Assembly: GCA_003013855.2 (NCBI GenBank)
Contig: PVNU02002850.1
Span: 868,001-932,000, forward strand
Source of the DNA: Liriodendron chinense
Taxonomy: Eukaryota > Streptophyta > Magnoliopsida > Magnoliales > Magnoliaceae
Direction of reading: 5' to 3'
DNA length: 64,000 bases
Position numbers and translations under genes: made by a program. Positions 11,065 to 23,237 of the stretch are shown here, one piece after another (position 1 is the first letter of the stretch; each line of letters begins with the position of its first letter). The notes beneath the pieces were generated by a model that was not told where the DNA came from, ran no database searches, and saw only the letters and a list, made by a program, of their open reading frames with translations.

Positions 11065-14000
11065 TGGAGCATAGATGTCTTGCATGTCCAGCTTGGAAAC
11101 AAGTCTGTCGAATTGAAGATTTTCCAAGAGCCTTGGTGAATTAATCTGCGATTTGAGTATGTGATGAAACATAAGGTGTGTGGATCTATCCCTAAGACAT
11201 CTTGTCTCGAATGAAATGACAACCAACTTCTATATGCTTTGTTCTCTCATGAAAAACAAGGTTATTGGTAATATATATCGCAACTTGATTGTCACAATGT
11301 AAAGACATTGGAACCTGAACTTCAAAACCAATTCTTCGAGAAGAGATTTCAACCATATAAGTTCACAAGTCGCATGTGCCATTGACCTATGTTTAGCTTC
11401 AACACTTGATCTAGCAACCGCATTCTGCTTCTTACTCTTCCAATAACCACAATACCACCTAGGAAGGTGCAATAACCCGTAGTCAACCTTTTATCATGTC
11501 TCGAACCTGCATAATCTGCATCTGAATAATTGGCTACCAGAAGATGACTGTGAGCTCCATATAGGATTCCCTTCCTAGGGGAACATTTAGAATACTTTAG
11601 GATCCTCATAATTGCTTCTAGGTGTGATGTCCTCAGACTTTGAATGAACTGACTCACCACACTAACTGAAAAGGCTATATCAGGCCTGGTGATGGGCAAA
11701 TAGATGAATTTGCTAACAAGTCTCGTGTACATACCAGGGTCTTCTAACAATTCTCCTTCTTTAACTTCTAGTTTGAGATAAGGTCGATTGGAGCATCAAC
11801 CGATTTGGCTCCCAACATCCATGTCTCTTTTAACGGGTCACAAATATATTTTCTCTTACATAGATTTATTCCAACTTTTGATCTTTCCACTTCAATGCCA
11901 GAAACTATCAAAGAAGACCAAGATCTTTGATTTGAAACCGAGTTTGAATATATGCCTTCAACTTTTTAATACCTTCAAGGTCATCACTAGTTACTATAAT
12001 ATCATCGACAAACACAAGGAGAAACATGTAGCCAGAGGTTGAGTGCTTTGAGAAGACTGAGTGATCTACTTTACTCCTTTTTAATCCAAAAGGTACCACT
12101 CCACTATTGAACTTCTCAAACCAAGCCCATGGTGATTGGTTCAACTTATATATTGCTTTAGACGACTCCCCCAGAGTAACATACCCCAGAGGTTGCTCCA
12201 TATAAACTTCTTCGTATAGGTCTTCATGTAAGAAAGCATTCTTCACATCCAACTTAAAGATAGGCCAATCGTAATTCGCAGCAAGTAATATAACAACTTA
12301 AAATGAATTAAGCTTAGCCACTGGGGAAAATGTATCCACATAATCTACCTCATAAATCTGAGTATATCCCTTAGTGACCAACCTGGCCTTATAATGATCA
12401 ATTGGCCCATCTAGTAAGAACATTACTGTGTACACCCGTCTACACTTGACTGGAGTCTTACCTAAAGGAAGGTCAATCAACTTCCAAGTATCATTGGAGT
12501 ACATGGTTTTCATCTCTTCATCCATAGTTCGTTGCCAATTTTCATTAGACAATGCCTCTGGGACTGACTTAGGAATGGATATAGCATATAAGATAAGGGA
12601 AAACTAACGATAATTTGTAAACAGATAGGTAAAAGTGACAAAGCTGGAAATAGGATGAGCACGGCAAAAACGTTTACCATTTTAGACCGCAATAGGAAGA
12701 TCATCCGCAACCTCAGGAGACTCATAAGAACTAAGAACCTCAGTAGGAGCAGTAGGTGACTGTATGGATTGAAGAGGAATAGTCTATAATGCTTGGTCTT
12801 TTTTCCTTTTTTTATAATAAATCTGTGTGAAATCCTTCTAAGGTGACAGAGGTATCTTAACATCAAATTTTGAAGGAAATACCTTTGGCAAGGGAGCTTC
12901 CATAGATTCGGCAAAAACAGTACAATCATCTTTAACGTAGAACGAAATATCTTCAAAGAAGGTTACATCAGCAGTCATAAAATGCTTCTTAAGAGTTAGA
13001 GAATAGCACCAATGACCCTTTTGAGTAAGTGAATATCCCAGAAAAATATACTTAGCTAAATGAGGTAAGAGTTTATTTCGACTTGACCCAAATATATGAG
13101 CAAAGCAAGTACAATCGAATACTATGAGAGGAACGGGAAAAGCTGGTTGATCAGGAAACAATATAGAGAACAATGTTTTTCCACCTAAAACTAATGAAGT
13201 CATCCTATTGATCAAATGCGATGCAATAAGAACTGCATCACCCTAGAAGATTTGTGGAATATTCATCCCTAGTAACAACTAACAAGGCTCGAGTCACTTC
13301 CACCAGATGTTTATTCTTGTGTTCAAGCACCCCATTTTGTTGGAGTGTATAAGCACAAGAAGTCTAGTGGATAATGCCCTGACTTTGTAAATAGGTTTAA
13401 AAAAAATTTAAAACAAATTCCAGGGCATTATCGAACCTAAACATGCACAATTTTGTACCAAATTGGTTTTTATTTCATTATAAAAAATTTGAAATACATG
13501 ATAGACTTCCAACCTATGCTTTATTAGATATAACCACGTCATTCTAGAATAATCATTAATAAATAAAACAAAGTATTTGAAAACTAACAAACTTAGGACT
13601 CGAGCCGGTCCCCACACATCACTATAAAATAATTTAAATAAAAAATCACTTCCTAAATCAATTCTAGACAGAAAATGAACTCTTATGATGTTTACTCAGC
13701 TTGCATGCTTCACACTCCAACTTTGACATCTTAAAAAGAGATAGGATGAAAGTTTGTAGATTCTAGAGAGATGGATGTCCCAAATGACGACGTCACTGAA
13801 TTGTCGAATCTAAAGGAAGCACTGCCACACGTACTAGTTCTCTCTCCAAGAAATACAAACCATTCCTCTCATGACCTCCAACAATCGTCCTACCTGTCTC
13901 GAGGTCCTAAAATACATAATAAGAAGGAAAGAAGGACACAAAACAATTTAAGGACCTTGTTAGTTTACTTACAGATAAAAGGCTAAATGAGAACTTGGGT

Positions 14001-15229
14001 GCATATATGACTGATGACACGGAGACTAAGGCATTAAGCTGAGCGGTACGAACTCCAACAACATTAGACAATGTACCATTGGCTGAAGTAACTGACGTAT
14101 TTAACAAAACACAATCAAAAGAACAAAAGAGACTGATTACCAGAAATATGGTCAGATGCCCCAGAGTCAATGATCCAAGAGGAAGTAGAAGATGAAAAAA
14201 GACATGCTTTACCAAATTGAGCCAAAGTAGCTGTAGATGTGGAGGTAGCATTGTTGTTGGATGTAGAGCTATTAGAAGATAGAAAACATATATATCCCTC
14301 TCGTGATAATGAAACATTGAACTATTCGTCAGATGAAGCAAGAGAAGTGGATCTATCATTAGAAGAAGCATCCTCTACCATAAGGGCTTTATTAGTCCTT
14401 GGGGGTTTTCTATGAAGATCCCAACAAAAGTCCACAGTACGATTTATCAGGCCACAATGAGTATATGTACGGTCTCCTCGACCACCACAACCGCCTCGAC
14501 CTCCCCTTGGAAATCTACTACCTCTTCCACCATGGAGAGCATCACGTCCAATACGTCCACCATGGCCTCCACATGAATTAAAATAACTGGAAGAAGAGGC
14601 CAATGCAGTTTTAACAGGTGCATTATTAACATTATTAAATTTGCTTGCCAAGGAGACTCTCTGAAGCCTTGCATAAACCTCTGCCACTGAAGGAATAGAA
14701 GCTCCTCCCAAAATCTGATCATTTACCGCTTGGTACTCTTTTAACAATCCAAATAGAAGTTTTACTACTTTCATATCTTCTCACTACTTCTTCATAAGGG
14801 TGACGTCAAACGTAATAGGATGATATATGGAAAGCTCTTACCACATTCCAATCTATTTTGCGAAGTATCCACCAAGGGGTTTATCCCCCTTTTGAAAAAA
14901 GATCTCATATAATTGATACCCGGGGAGTATATCCTCCTCACAATATCCCAAACATCTTTGTCATGTTTAAGAACATAAAAACTAGAGCTCACGATAGACT
15001 CAATGATATTCCATAACTAAGATCGAATCTGTGCATCCTCACACATCCATTGTTTGTATTTAGGCTCATATCCCTCCGGTTTAGGATCCATGAGATATTT
15101 ATCCTCTTTGCGAGCTAGAGGATAGAAGATAATTTTTCCCATTTAACTTGACAAAGGTTATTGAGGCATTGGAGGGACCCTGCATTTCCCAAGAGACGAG
15201 GAACCACCAACTACACTTTTGGCCTCCAT
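11065..15229 (-). pseudogene. Copia-B gag-pol, multiply interrupted
   Basis: Reading leftward from ATG at 15229: gag (DVWDIVRRIYSPG near 14930; an Arg/Gly-rich segment and a decayed zinc knuckle CGLINRTVDFCW near 14430-14470), protease and GAG-pre-integrase remnants (14370-13900), integrase (FVLFINDYSRMTWLYLIKH near 13560; KYIFLGYSLTQKGHWCY near 13050), reverse transcriptase (WQRTMDEEMKTMYSNDTWK near 12540; MDVKNAFLHEDLYEEVYM at 12252; FVDDIIVTSDD near 11985) and RNase H (CELIWLKSLLEEL near 11350). The order gag-PR-IN-RT-RH is the copia order. Many stops and frameshifts, for example before 14792 and at 13907, rule out function. Confidence 0.9.
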
Positions 15230-15727
15230 ATACATTTCACAATAAACTTATTTCAACACCAATGAAGACCCTAATTTTAAACATCGGGTCCACACACAAT
15301 TATATGTCCAAAATCACATAACACTAAAATTTCTGGCTCAAAAGAACTCTAATTCATGTCAAAACGGTTCCCCCATCGCACACAACTTCCGGATAGGAAT
15401 ATTCAACCAAAAATTGCATCTACACAATGAAACCAACAAAAAAGAACAACTTTAAACATCACCTCATGAAGAAAAAAAATCAGCAGGCCTTAATTACCCG
15501 TTAAGGTTTCTATGCTATTCTCTCTTTTTTTTGGGTGTTTCCTTCTATTTGAAGAACAAAACAGAAAACAACATGTTTTCTGCACAAAAAAATCAGCACT
15601 TGCTTTCCCTTAAAGCCCGATCAGTCCCTTACGTTTCTGAGAGACCCCAAAAGTTAAATCCAGTAACTTGAGGGTAGTTAGAGAAGATTGTGGGGCTCAA
15701 GCCACTCCTAACCTGGCTCTGATAGCA

Positions 15728-15898
15728 TGTAGATTGGTAGAGACTGAAAAAGAGAAGAAAGAAAGAGAAAAGAAAAGAGGAGAGAAGAAAAGATGAAGAA
15801 AGGAATGGGTTAGGGTTTCACGTCCCCACCCCTTTTTCTCTTTTATTAAAGTAATAAAAAGTAAATATGACAAAAATAACCCTGTCCAATAAACTTTA
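15728..15898 (-). repeat. Copia-B 5' LTR, first part
   Basis: This part of the 5' LTR runs from TGTAGATTGGTAG to ACTTTA. The remainder is displaced to 17668. The adjoining plus-strand CTGGCTCTGATAGCATG (15714-15730) is a mutated initiator-tRNA-Met primer-binding site. Confidence 0.85.
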
Positions 15899-17667
15899 TG
15901 ATGAGGACATCCGACCATTTAGAGTATACTAGAGAAGGAAGAGATCAGTCCAGCCTTCACTTTGGCTCGATAACTCGTACATGGGCTCGGATGAGCCGCA
16001 CTGAGGACTTGAAGACCCCACATGCATGATCGTGCATCTTCGAAGACCCTACACTAGGAAGATGCATGTGGGCTGCTTATTTGAGGAGTTTTGGCCATTG
16101 GATCGCAAGGACACGACAATCGGACCATTGGATCGTATGTATCCTTCAATCGGGCGGTTGGATCATTATGATCCTTGATCACTTTGATAGTTAGCATTAG
16201 GATTAGCTGATTTTATGTTTTTTATGGTTATTCATAGCTTAGGATGAGTTATTTTCAGTTTATTGCATCATCGGATATGTGAGGTATGTTTTATTTAAGT
16301 GGGGTATTTTTGTCAAAATGCATTATTGAGACCAGTGTTTTAAATAGCGAATAGCGTGTAGCGTAGCCTTCACCCCTCTGAAACGTGAGGCGTAAGCTAC
16401 ACAATACTTAGATTTTTAATCAAGGTTGTACTTGGTTGCGCCAAATTAAATGATTAATAATAAAATTTAACAAAATTTCATGATATTTGGTGCAACCAAA
16501 TGCAACCTAAAGTAATAATAGCAAGGGGTAATTATTAAGTATAAAAGTAAAGAAAGAGCAACAAAACTGATTTAAAACTATTTCTTATATTATTTTACTA
16601 AAAGCATAAAAAGACTAATGGATTTTCATTGAAATGGAAAAATGTAACTAATTATTAAAAACATTATTGTGAAAATGACTCGTAATGTGAGCTCTGTAGC
16701 GCGTAGCGTATCCAAATTAATCATGTAGCATAGGCTACACACAACTTAAGCTATTTTCATGAGCTACGTAGCGTTTAGGCTAAGCTACGCTACGTAGCGT
16801 AAGCTACACGCTACATAGCGTAGCTATTTAAAACATTGATTGAGACTATATAAAGTGGGGGATGTCCAGCCCTAGCCCATTATTATTGCTGGCAAAAAAC
16901 TCTTTTTGCTTGGAAAAGCTTTTTCCCTCATGTGATTTGAGATTCTCTTATGAAAAGAGACTACTTGGTGTGAATCCAAAGGTGTGAGCCTGGTTATCCT
17001 CTTCCATCTCTCATTCTCTACAAGCACAAGGTATTTTTTAACTTTCATTCTCATCTTCTTCTCAAATCCTTCTTCTCTTCCACTTTTCTTCTACAAACCC
17101 TAGATCCCTTTTACTCTTTCCTCTAAACCTAAACCCATTACCCAAATCCATCTTTTCCTAGCCCTCCGCCAAATCCAACCCATCCTCATCAGCCCCCACA
17201 CATGTGGATGGGGCCGTACAACCGTATGGACAGCCCCTCCCCTCCGTTTTCTTCCCTTTCTTCAATCCATCTTCCTATCCTATAAACCCTAGACTAAAAT
17301 CCCCAATTTCTTACGAAACCCTAATCCCCAATTTCCCAAAACCCTAGTTCCCTATAGCCCTAACTTTCAAAACCCTAATTCCCAAATCCCCTAATTCCCT
17401 AACCCTAGAATTGTGCAGATCTGCCCAATGAATTAGAACCATACCTACGCTAATATGTGAGTTCCAATCTTTCACTGGGCCTTAGATTTTCATGCTTACG
17501 TGGTTTATGCTTGTGTGGGATTGTGATTTAACATAAATCTGAATTTTATTATCTATTTGGTACTCTTTTAATCATTGTAGAATTACATGTTATTACATTT
17601 GATTTATTTTGATTAATCCGTTAATAATCTTATGCATCCAAATAGTTAGATCACATGTCTTGCATCA
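15899..17667 (+). mobile_element. Gypsy-type solo LTR (1769 bp) inside the Copia-B LTR
   Basis: The insert starts TGATGAGGACATCC, ends TTGCATCA and is flanked by identical 5-bp duplications CTTTA (15894-15898 and 17668-17672). The termini resemble those of Gypsy-2 (TGATGAGGACAT ... GCATCA). No internal coding region or second LTR is present, so it is a solo LTR from unequal recombination. A TATATAAAG near 16847-16855 marks a plus-strand promoter region, followed by pyrimidine-rich leader DNA and several AACCCTA/AAACCCTAA telomere-like words at 17280-17410. A hAT MITE is nested inside at 16333. Confidence 0.88.
16333..16838. mobile_element. Non-autonomous hAT MITE (506 bp)
   Basis: Terminal inverted repeats CAGTGTTTTAAATAGC and GCTATTTAAAACATTG differ at one of 16 bases. 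Perfect 8-bp target duplications ATTGAGAC flank it (16325-16332 and 16839-16846). Subterminal DNA repeats TAGCGTA/TACGCTA words (GTGTAGCGTAGCC; CTACGCTACGTAGCG). The 8-bp duplication and CA(G/A)TG ends fit hAT. It has no coding capacity. Confidence 0.9.
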
Positions 17668-17771
17668 CTTTATGTCCAGCATATCCCAAACTAAAAACAC
17701 TAAGAAACTTGTGTACCATAGGCCCATAACCAAAACCAAGAGGACCATGGGCCCATGCCAAACCGTTAACA
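17668..17771 (-). repeat. Copia-B 5' LTR, second part
   Basis: It continues the Copia-B LTR after the solo-LTR insertion: TCCAGCATATCCCAA, AACACTAA, GGACCATGGGCCCAT and CCGTTAACA, all matching 10980-11051. A small internal near-duplication (GCCCATAACC ... GCCCATGCC) makes this copy slightly longer. Confidence 0.85.
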
Positions 17772-18767
17772 GTTGCCTTTTGTAATAATTGAAGTCTTAT
17801 GTGTGTAAACATGTCTTGTAGCATCTTCTGAAGTTCCAATGAAAAATTCCACCTTCTTCGCAATGTTTCTCAACATTTTCCTCAGACAGAGAGATTCTAC
17901 CAGGTATTCTATGATATTATCGATATTTGTTTTTTCATAAGGTGTGAAATTATCGACAACATCGATAAATGTTTTGTATCCCAAGTCATCAATACATGTA
18001 ACAATCCAATACCAGTAAAGAGTTTCATATCCACAATGCAGCATATAAGATCACTTGTTATCTCCTTTTGAAAGGAATCAACTATATTGCTTAAATAATT
18101 TCTTATAAAGCATTAAGAACAATGAAAGAATCTAAAACTGCAAGAGAAATGCGAAGGCTGCTTGTGAGAGGAGGATATAGTATCCTTCTCTCCCCACTGC
18201 CATTGTGGCACGTAGATGCAGGATCTAGGCTTTTCAACAGGTGGACCTGACCATGTGCTGTGACCTGAAAACTATTTTGATCAGGTAATCAGTGGAACAC
18301 ATCCCACAGCTATAAGAACCACGGACAAGTAAAAATTGGACCAACAGTCCATGTTCAGTGTTCATCTCAGGCCTACCAAATCATTGTATGTGCCTGATTT
18401 ACAGGCCAGGGAACATACAAGACAGGACCACCCAATGAACAGCATAGATCTGGAAGATGTGCTGCATGGGCACTTTGCAGATAGCGTTAGCAGCCTTTAA
18501 TCAAAGTTGCACCTTCTTCTCTTGAATTCTGAACAGATTAACATATTTTGATGTCATAATCCTCAAATTTACCCATCTTCATAAAGATTATCTATCAATT
18601 AAAAAAATTCAAATGGCAGTATGACCCCATGAGGAGAAATGTATACATGTCATTTGGATAATATCAGACACTCCAAAGAAAATGGCTTCTAAGAGAATAT
18701 TAAAACCTCAATTTCAAAACTATAGCAGGAAATAGATTAAAGAAAGTTTAAGAGAGTCTCTGCGTAC
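17772..18767 (-). other. RDR2 intron 2, gene-proximal part (donor side)
   Basis: Starts (minus strand) with GTACGC at 18767. No recognisable coding similarity is present. Short minus frames at 17766-18044 and 17651-17863 match no RDR segment. I looked for the acidic DLDGD block that should follow exon 2 and did not find it here. The 18150-18500 stretch is richer in GC than its surroundings and may be an old transposon scrap. Confidence 0.55.
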
Positions 18768-20668
18768 CTTTCTCCTTTCTGAGGGAAGACGATGCAGTCA
18801 ATCAAACCCATTTCCTCTAATGCCAGTTCATAGATAGCCTGCAGCACTCTAATGTCACCCGGATGGAGGCAAGGGTTTTTGGTAACTACCACTTGTCCTA
18901 CTACTACCGAAGTTCTATCATCAACTGTTTGAAAGAAAGTTTGACCATTATTTTCCAGTTCAGCCCTTGTCAGAGTCACGCGGATATATGCCTGACCATA
19001 GTTTAGTGTGCCTGTTTCATCCAAGCAACCCAACAAGACCCGCCCTTTTGGCACAAAAATCCGGCATTTGCTTCTTATATCAGATAACTGAAATTCTCGG
19101 TGCGCCTTTAGCATCATCAAGAGGTATGGCTCAAGATTCGGTTCATAACCCTGCAGCAACATTTTAATTAAAGTCGTTTTCATATCACCTCCCAGCATAC
19201 CCTCCAAAACATTCAAAGCAACATCTCTATTCGTTAACATTTTGTCTAAACTATGCATTTGTTCAAGCTGCATTGACTCGAACTTCTCATCCTCAATACC
19301 CAATGTAGACAAGAGACAGACAATTTCGCGATTCAAATAGCAGGGCATAGATTCAGACCATTTAGTGACACATAGCATTGTGTTCTTTGAGTCAAACTTC
19401 CGCATGCTTCGGCGCAATGACAGCTTCGAGAAGGAAGTACGATCGACAGCTATAACACCCTTATAGCCACCGTATCTGATCTGGAAAGCCGAAGGTGTTT
19501 GATTCAATCCACACTTCTGAGCAACTAGTCGAGCGAAAGAGAAAGAGGTCTTCCCAATCCCATCTGAAAAACAATACTTTATACCATCAGTGACAACCTC
19601 GATATCAGGAATAATACGAACATCTTGCGCCGGAATACTAAATGTCTGCAAGGAAGAGCTGAATAATTGACCCATTCTTGCTGCACATTTGGATACGCTG
19701 CGGATTTTGTTGAAACAACCCATCCACTCTCTAATGTTTTCTGCACTTACGTTATCATTAGAAGCAAACATCCAAACAGAATTAGAGCGAAGTTGGCTCG
19801 CCGAGAAAGCTAGAAATTCAAATCTTTTGGATCCAATAACAATCCCATCTTGAAGAATAGATAATATCCGATAATATATCTTAGTTCTGTAAGGGGTGGA
19901 CAATAGACGATGCTCGATTCTTGTTGAGAGGGCATCTGAAGGAAGCCTATTCCAATCTTCTTCAACGAAAGAAACTCTGAGAAAGTCGGAAGCATATGCA
20001 GCATAATGCTTTAACACATAATTGGAGGTTTCAAGCTCGGGACCCAAAAAGAAGACTTTGCATGGAGTAACAAGGACTCTGTGACAACTCATTAAGTTCT
20101 CAGCTGGTAATGTGTTTTGGCAGCATGGTAGAGGACGCTTCTGAGTTCTCTTCATGCCATTTAGCTGGTCTTGGATAAACCGCAGAGGATCATCACAAGT
20201 AGACTGCATCTTATGCAACTTCAAAAGGATCATATTAGCAGTTTCTACTGTCAAACCGCTTAGGATGTCCAACAACTCAGTGCCCACTGACGTGCCGCAT
20301 ATTTTTTGAGAATGAATGAGAGAATTGATTTGGAATAAGACCTCATATGCCAACTTAGAATCAGATGCGCCATTTATGATAGGAACTAATTCGGATGCAG
20401 AACAAAACGGCTTCCCCTGTTTTATAACTAGGTCCCCATATTCTTCATAATATGGGAAACTAGTAAGAACTTCTGTTGCTGATAATCCATCCGGAAGTTC
20501 CCAACAGAAATAAGATGACTTCCCAATGGACTTTAATGCTGAAAAATCTGTTGTGCGAACCCAAAGGAAGTCAAAATCCTCCTTACAGAAATGGTACCGG
20601 TCACTACTGAATTTGGAAGCTAAAGTAGGCCCGGAAATTTTGTGGTAGATCTTTGGTGCGTACTTGAG
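18768..20668 (-). CDS. RDR2: RDR2 exon 2: linker and most of the RdRP domain
   Basis: RDR2 copies Pol IV transcripts into double-stranded RNA for DCL3, giving 24-nt siRNAs that guide DNA methylation in the nucleus. This exon encodes residues 195-827 of the reconstructed protein without a stop. Recognisable blocks include KEDFDFLWVRTTDFSALKSI, FLAFSASQLRSNSVWMFASN, YCFSDGIGKTSFSFARL, FQIRYGGYKGVIAVDR, VTKNPCLHPGDIRVLQAIYE and the terminal CIVFPQKGE. TDG in front of the FSDGIGK block and the VTLTRAEL segment favour RDR2 over RDR1 or RDR6. The acceptor is TTTTTCAG before 20668 (phase 0). The donor is GAAAG|GTACGC at 18768/18767, splitting an Arg codon. The frame does not begin at the TTG at 20353: it runs on to the splice site. 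The catalytic DLDGD motif belongs to the next exon, which is not in the window. Confidence 0.95.
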
Positions 20669-21779
20669 CTGAAAAATTAGAGTTTTAGGTCAGAAAATCT
20701 TCATCAGATACCTTGTTCTTTGCACCAAGAAATGACTGTTAGATGTCAGAACAATCAATATGAAAGTGAAATCACCACAAGAAAATTTTCCACTTAATTC
20801 AGCATTTCCATAACAAATCAATGATAGAAAACAAGTAAAAAAGAAGTGGAAATTTTTCACTATAAAGGGATTCAGGTGGAGTGCTTTTGTTCAGAGTACT
20901 GAGTTTCTTGATCCGGAAACTACAAGGTGTGAGATGTGTACATATCTATCCTTCATTTTTCGGCATTTGTGTTTATATCATGGGAACCTCTTATTTTTAG
21001 CAAATTCAAGAATAACTTAGCACCTTCTGTTCTCGAGATAACATGTAGCTTGGGGTGAGGTCAGACATTTATACTGCTATGTTTTTTCCTTCTACTAGTA
21101 CTATTCTGTTTACTTTAGATATTCATATATACTTATGCATTTTGCAATCTCTGTCTTTCACATTTGTGTAGGTTCAGACAACTGCACGTCTGGAAAATGC
21201 AAGCATGATTTTCCATTTGTTGGCAAGTTAATTTACACAACCCTCGAGAAGAACGTTATCACTTTCAGCCAAAACAGCAAAACCATATCAAATTGGTGAC
21301 CATATTCAAGGGCTTTATCACTAGTTTTGGTTAATCCAACATTGCCTAATCACTATCACTTTGGTAAAGCCCAAACATTCGAAGTTTGGATTTATTTCTT
21401 AATGTTTGATGCCCACAACCAATGTTTATAGACAAAAGAGCTCAGTTTTCATGAGTGAAGTGAACTTGTGTTCAATAAGTGTTGGAAGGATGGTTCTTAA
21501 TGATGTTGCTATGTCCAATAAATATGGAACTAACAACAAATTGAATTTATTAATCATAGTGTCATCATTATGCACCAACCCTTCCTGAATTCCACAACAG
21601 CAAAGATGGAGACTCAAAAAGAGATGAGATGTATGGCTTGTTTACTTCAGCATTATGTTAAAAGATCAAGGTCTAAAGTCTTGGTACAGGGTTGTGGGGA
21701 GGCCTTCCTCTTGAAAAGTGCCCTAGTAAGTATGGTTTGTCTCCTAATGGCTGAGATGTTAACCTTGCTTCTGCTAACT
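20669..21779. other. Intron 1, exon-2-proximal DNA with no recognised feature
   Basis: Mixed-composition intronic DNA with no domain-bearing frames. The small ORFs at 21406-21803 are on opposite strands over one another and show no family signature. Confidence 0.5.
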
Positions 21780-22090
21780 CTTTCTTGGGCCATGCCCTTC
21801 TGAATGATGTTTTTCCATTTCACAATCGATAATGATGATAAGGTGAGATTCTAGGAAGATATGTGGTGCTCTAAAGCCCCCCTTGCAAAGCTATTCAAAG
21901 ATTTGTTTGGGATTGCTTCTAATAGTGGAGCTACGGGCAATAATTGTTTTCAGGAGCGAGGTAAAGTGTTTCGGTGTCCTTTGTTTCATTAAAATCTCAA
22001 AGAGGAAGAGTTGGGAGTTTGGTGCAGCTCTTAGCAACATTGTGTGTGAGCGCCTATGGAGTACCATATGTTTTTGTTCCTCATAATCCA
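21780..22090 (+). pseudogene. LINE 3'-ORF scrap (pre-zf-RVT region)
   Basis: Translation across this stretch gives a plant-LINE-like segment: KVRF, a stop, EDMWCSKAPLAKLFKDLFGIA, then NNCFQERG and an EEELG-type run, in broken frames. This matches the region between reverse transcriptase and zf-RVT in plant L1-type LINEs (compare LWEDVWCSDVPLC at about 39855 in the other LINE). No poly-A tail is visible. Confidence 0.6.
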
Positions 22091-22095
22091 AGTAG

Positions 22096-22346
22096 TGTTA
22101 GTCATTTGGGGCTAACACAATAGTCTTTTTTCCCTAAACCCTCTCCTCCCTTCCTTTTCCCTCTCTTCTCTCTCCGTCACTTCTCCTTTCTCTTCTTTCT
22201 CCATTCACCCTTTCTACTTGGTATCAGAGAGTACGTTCATATGTTATTGGAAGTTTCTTTGGTGGGGCCCACTAATAACATAATCATGCCATACAGGTGA
22301 CGTTCGCAATGTGACATCAGATGGCCCCATGAAGAAGAAAAGCATG
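22096..22346 (+). mobile_element. LTR fragment with primer-binding site, target of Gypsy-1
   Basis: A short stretch beginning TGTTAGTCATTTGGGG, then a CT-rich tract, ends at TACTTGGTATCAGAGAG (about 22215-22230), a tRNA-iMet primer-binding site. This looks like the end of an LTR and leader of an old retroelement. Gypsy-1 inserted into its leader at GCATG. The leader resumes at 29416 with GCATGGATCTAGAAG. Confidence 0.55.
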
Positions 22347-23222
22347 TGATGCGGACATCAGTGGTGCACCCTTTAGAGTGTACCAGAGGAGGCGACGTCG
22401 CAGATCGAGTGTTGGAGCAGACGAGTTGATGTGGATGGACGCCGGGCCCATTGGGCCCATTTTCTGACGCGTTACGAGTACGCGAGATGCAGGATCGCGC
22501 AGGAGCATCATGACCGCTGGACCATGGAGTGGATTTACATTTAGGCGCTTTCTATTTATTTCCTTGTTTCTAGGCGCTTTAGTGTCGTTATTTACTTTAG
22601 ACGTTTTTATGTTATTTCTTTGGTTTCAGGCACTTTAGTGCACTTTTTTTTATTTTCGTAGCTTATATATACTGTGAGAACCCTATTTCGAAATTATTGA
22701 ATGAATAGAAAATTCGTGAGTTTCTTCCTCTTTGTTGAGAGATTAGGTTTTCAGGATTGGCCCTCGGGTGTTGAGGATTCCACCCCGGAGTTTCCGTTTT
22801 CTCTTCTCTCTTTCTTCAAGGTGCGAGGAAAGGTAAGCTTCTTTTGATTCCTAATTCGTACTTCATGACAACCCATTGTTTTTCGACATCCCTCGTCCTT
22901 TTCTGAAACCCCCCCCCCCCCCCCCTTTTTTGGTACGATCGAAAAGAGGGATGCCTAGCCACGATAACCGGATCCAAACTTCACTGTGGACTGGTCTATG
23001 CTAGATCTGGGATATCCTCATATCCCTAGATCCTCCCTGTTTTACGATTTTACATGGTTTTATGCAAAGGGGCATGATCCGGACGGACGGATTTCATCTT
23101 CGTGTTGAGATTTGTTAGTTTCCTCTGATTGAAAGTAGTTAGTTTCGTAATTTTATTATTTGAATATCTTCCAACTTGATATACATGCATCTAGGGTTAG
23201 ATCATCGCATGCTCCTGCATCA
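22347..23222 (+). repeat. Gypsy-1 5' LTR (876 bp)
   Basis: Starts TGATGCGGACATCAG, ends CTCCTGCATCA. A TATATATA near 22664 is the likely promoter. A 17-base C run (22909-22925) is the unstable site that differs most from the 3' LTR. The first ~120 bases read in frame as an Arg-rich peptide (see the pol entry). Confidence 0.95.
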
Positions 23223-23226
23223 ATTT

Positions 23227-23237
23227 TGGTATCAGAG
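23227..23237 (+). other. Gypsy-1 primer-binding site
   Basis: TGGTATCAGAG four bases after the LTR, complementary to the 3' end of initiator tRNA-Met, the usual minus-strand primer of plant gypsy elements. Confidence 0.9.

Larger units (their letters stand above)
10820..17771 (-). mobile_element. Ty1/copia retrotransposon Copia-B, interrupted in its 5' LTR
   Basis: The element is on the minus strand. The 3' LTR is 10820-11051. The 5' LTR is split into 15728-15898 and 17668-17771 by a later solo LTR. The LTR start reads TGTTAACG on the minus strand. The flanks GTTGG (10815-10819) and GTTGC (17772-17776) look like a target duplication with one mismatch. A polypurine tract (plus-strand ACTCCCCCTCAAGC) follows the 3' LTR, and a primer-binding-like CTATCAGAGCC lies beside the 5' LTR. 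If RDR2 is intact this sits in its second intron, in the same orientation as the gene. Confidence 0.85.

Noticed and set aside
17280..17410. Interstitial telomere (AAACCCTAA words)
   Set aside because: The words are scattered and imperfect within the leader of a solo LTR, not a tandem telomeric tract.
20351..20353. TTG at 20353 as the start of the RDR gene (538-codon frame)
   Set aside because: The same frame continues upstream for 105 more codons of RDR2-like sequence to a TTTTTCAG acceptor at 20669. The real start is in exon 1 at 45810.
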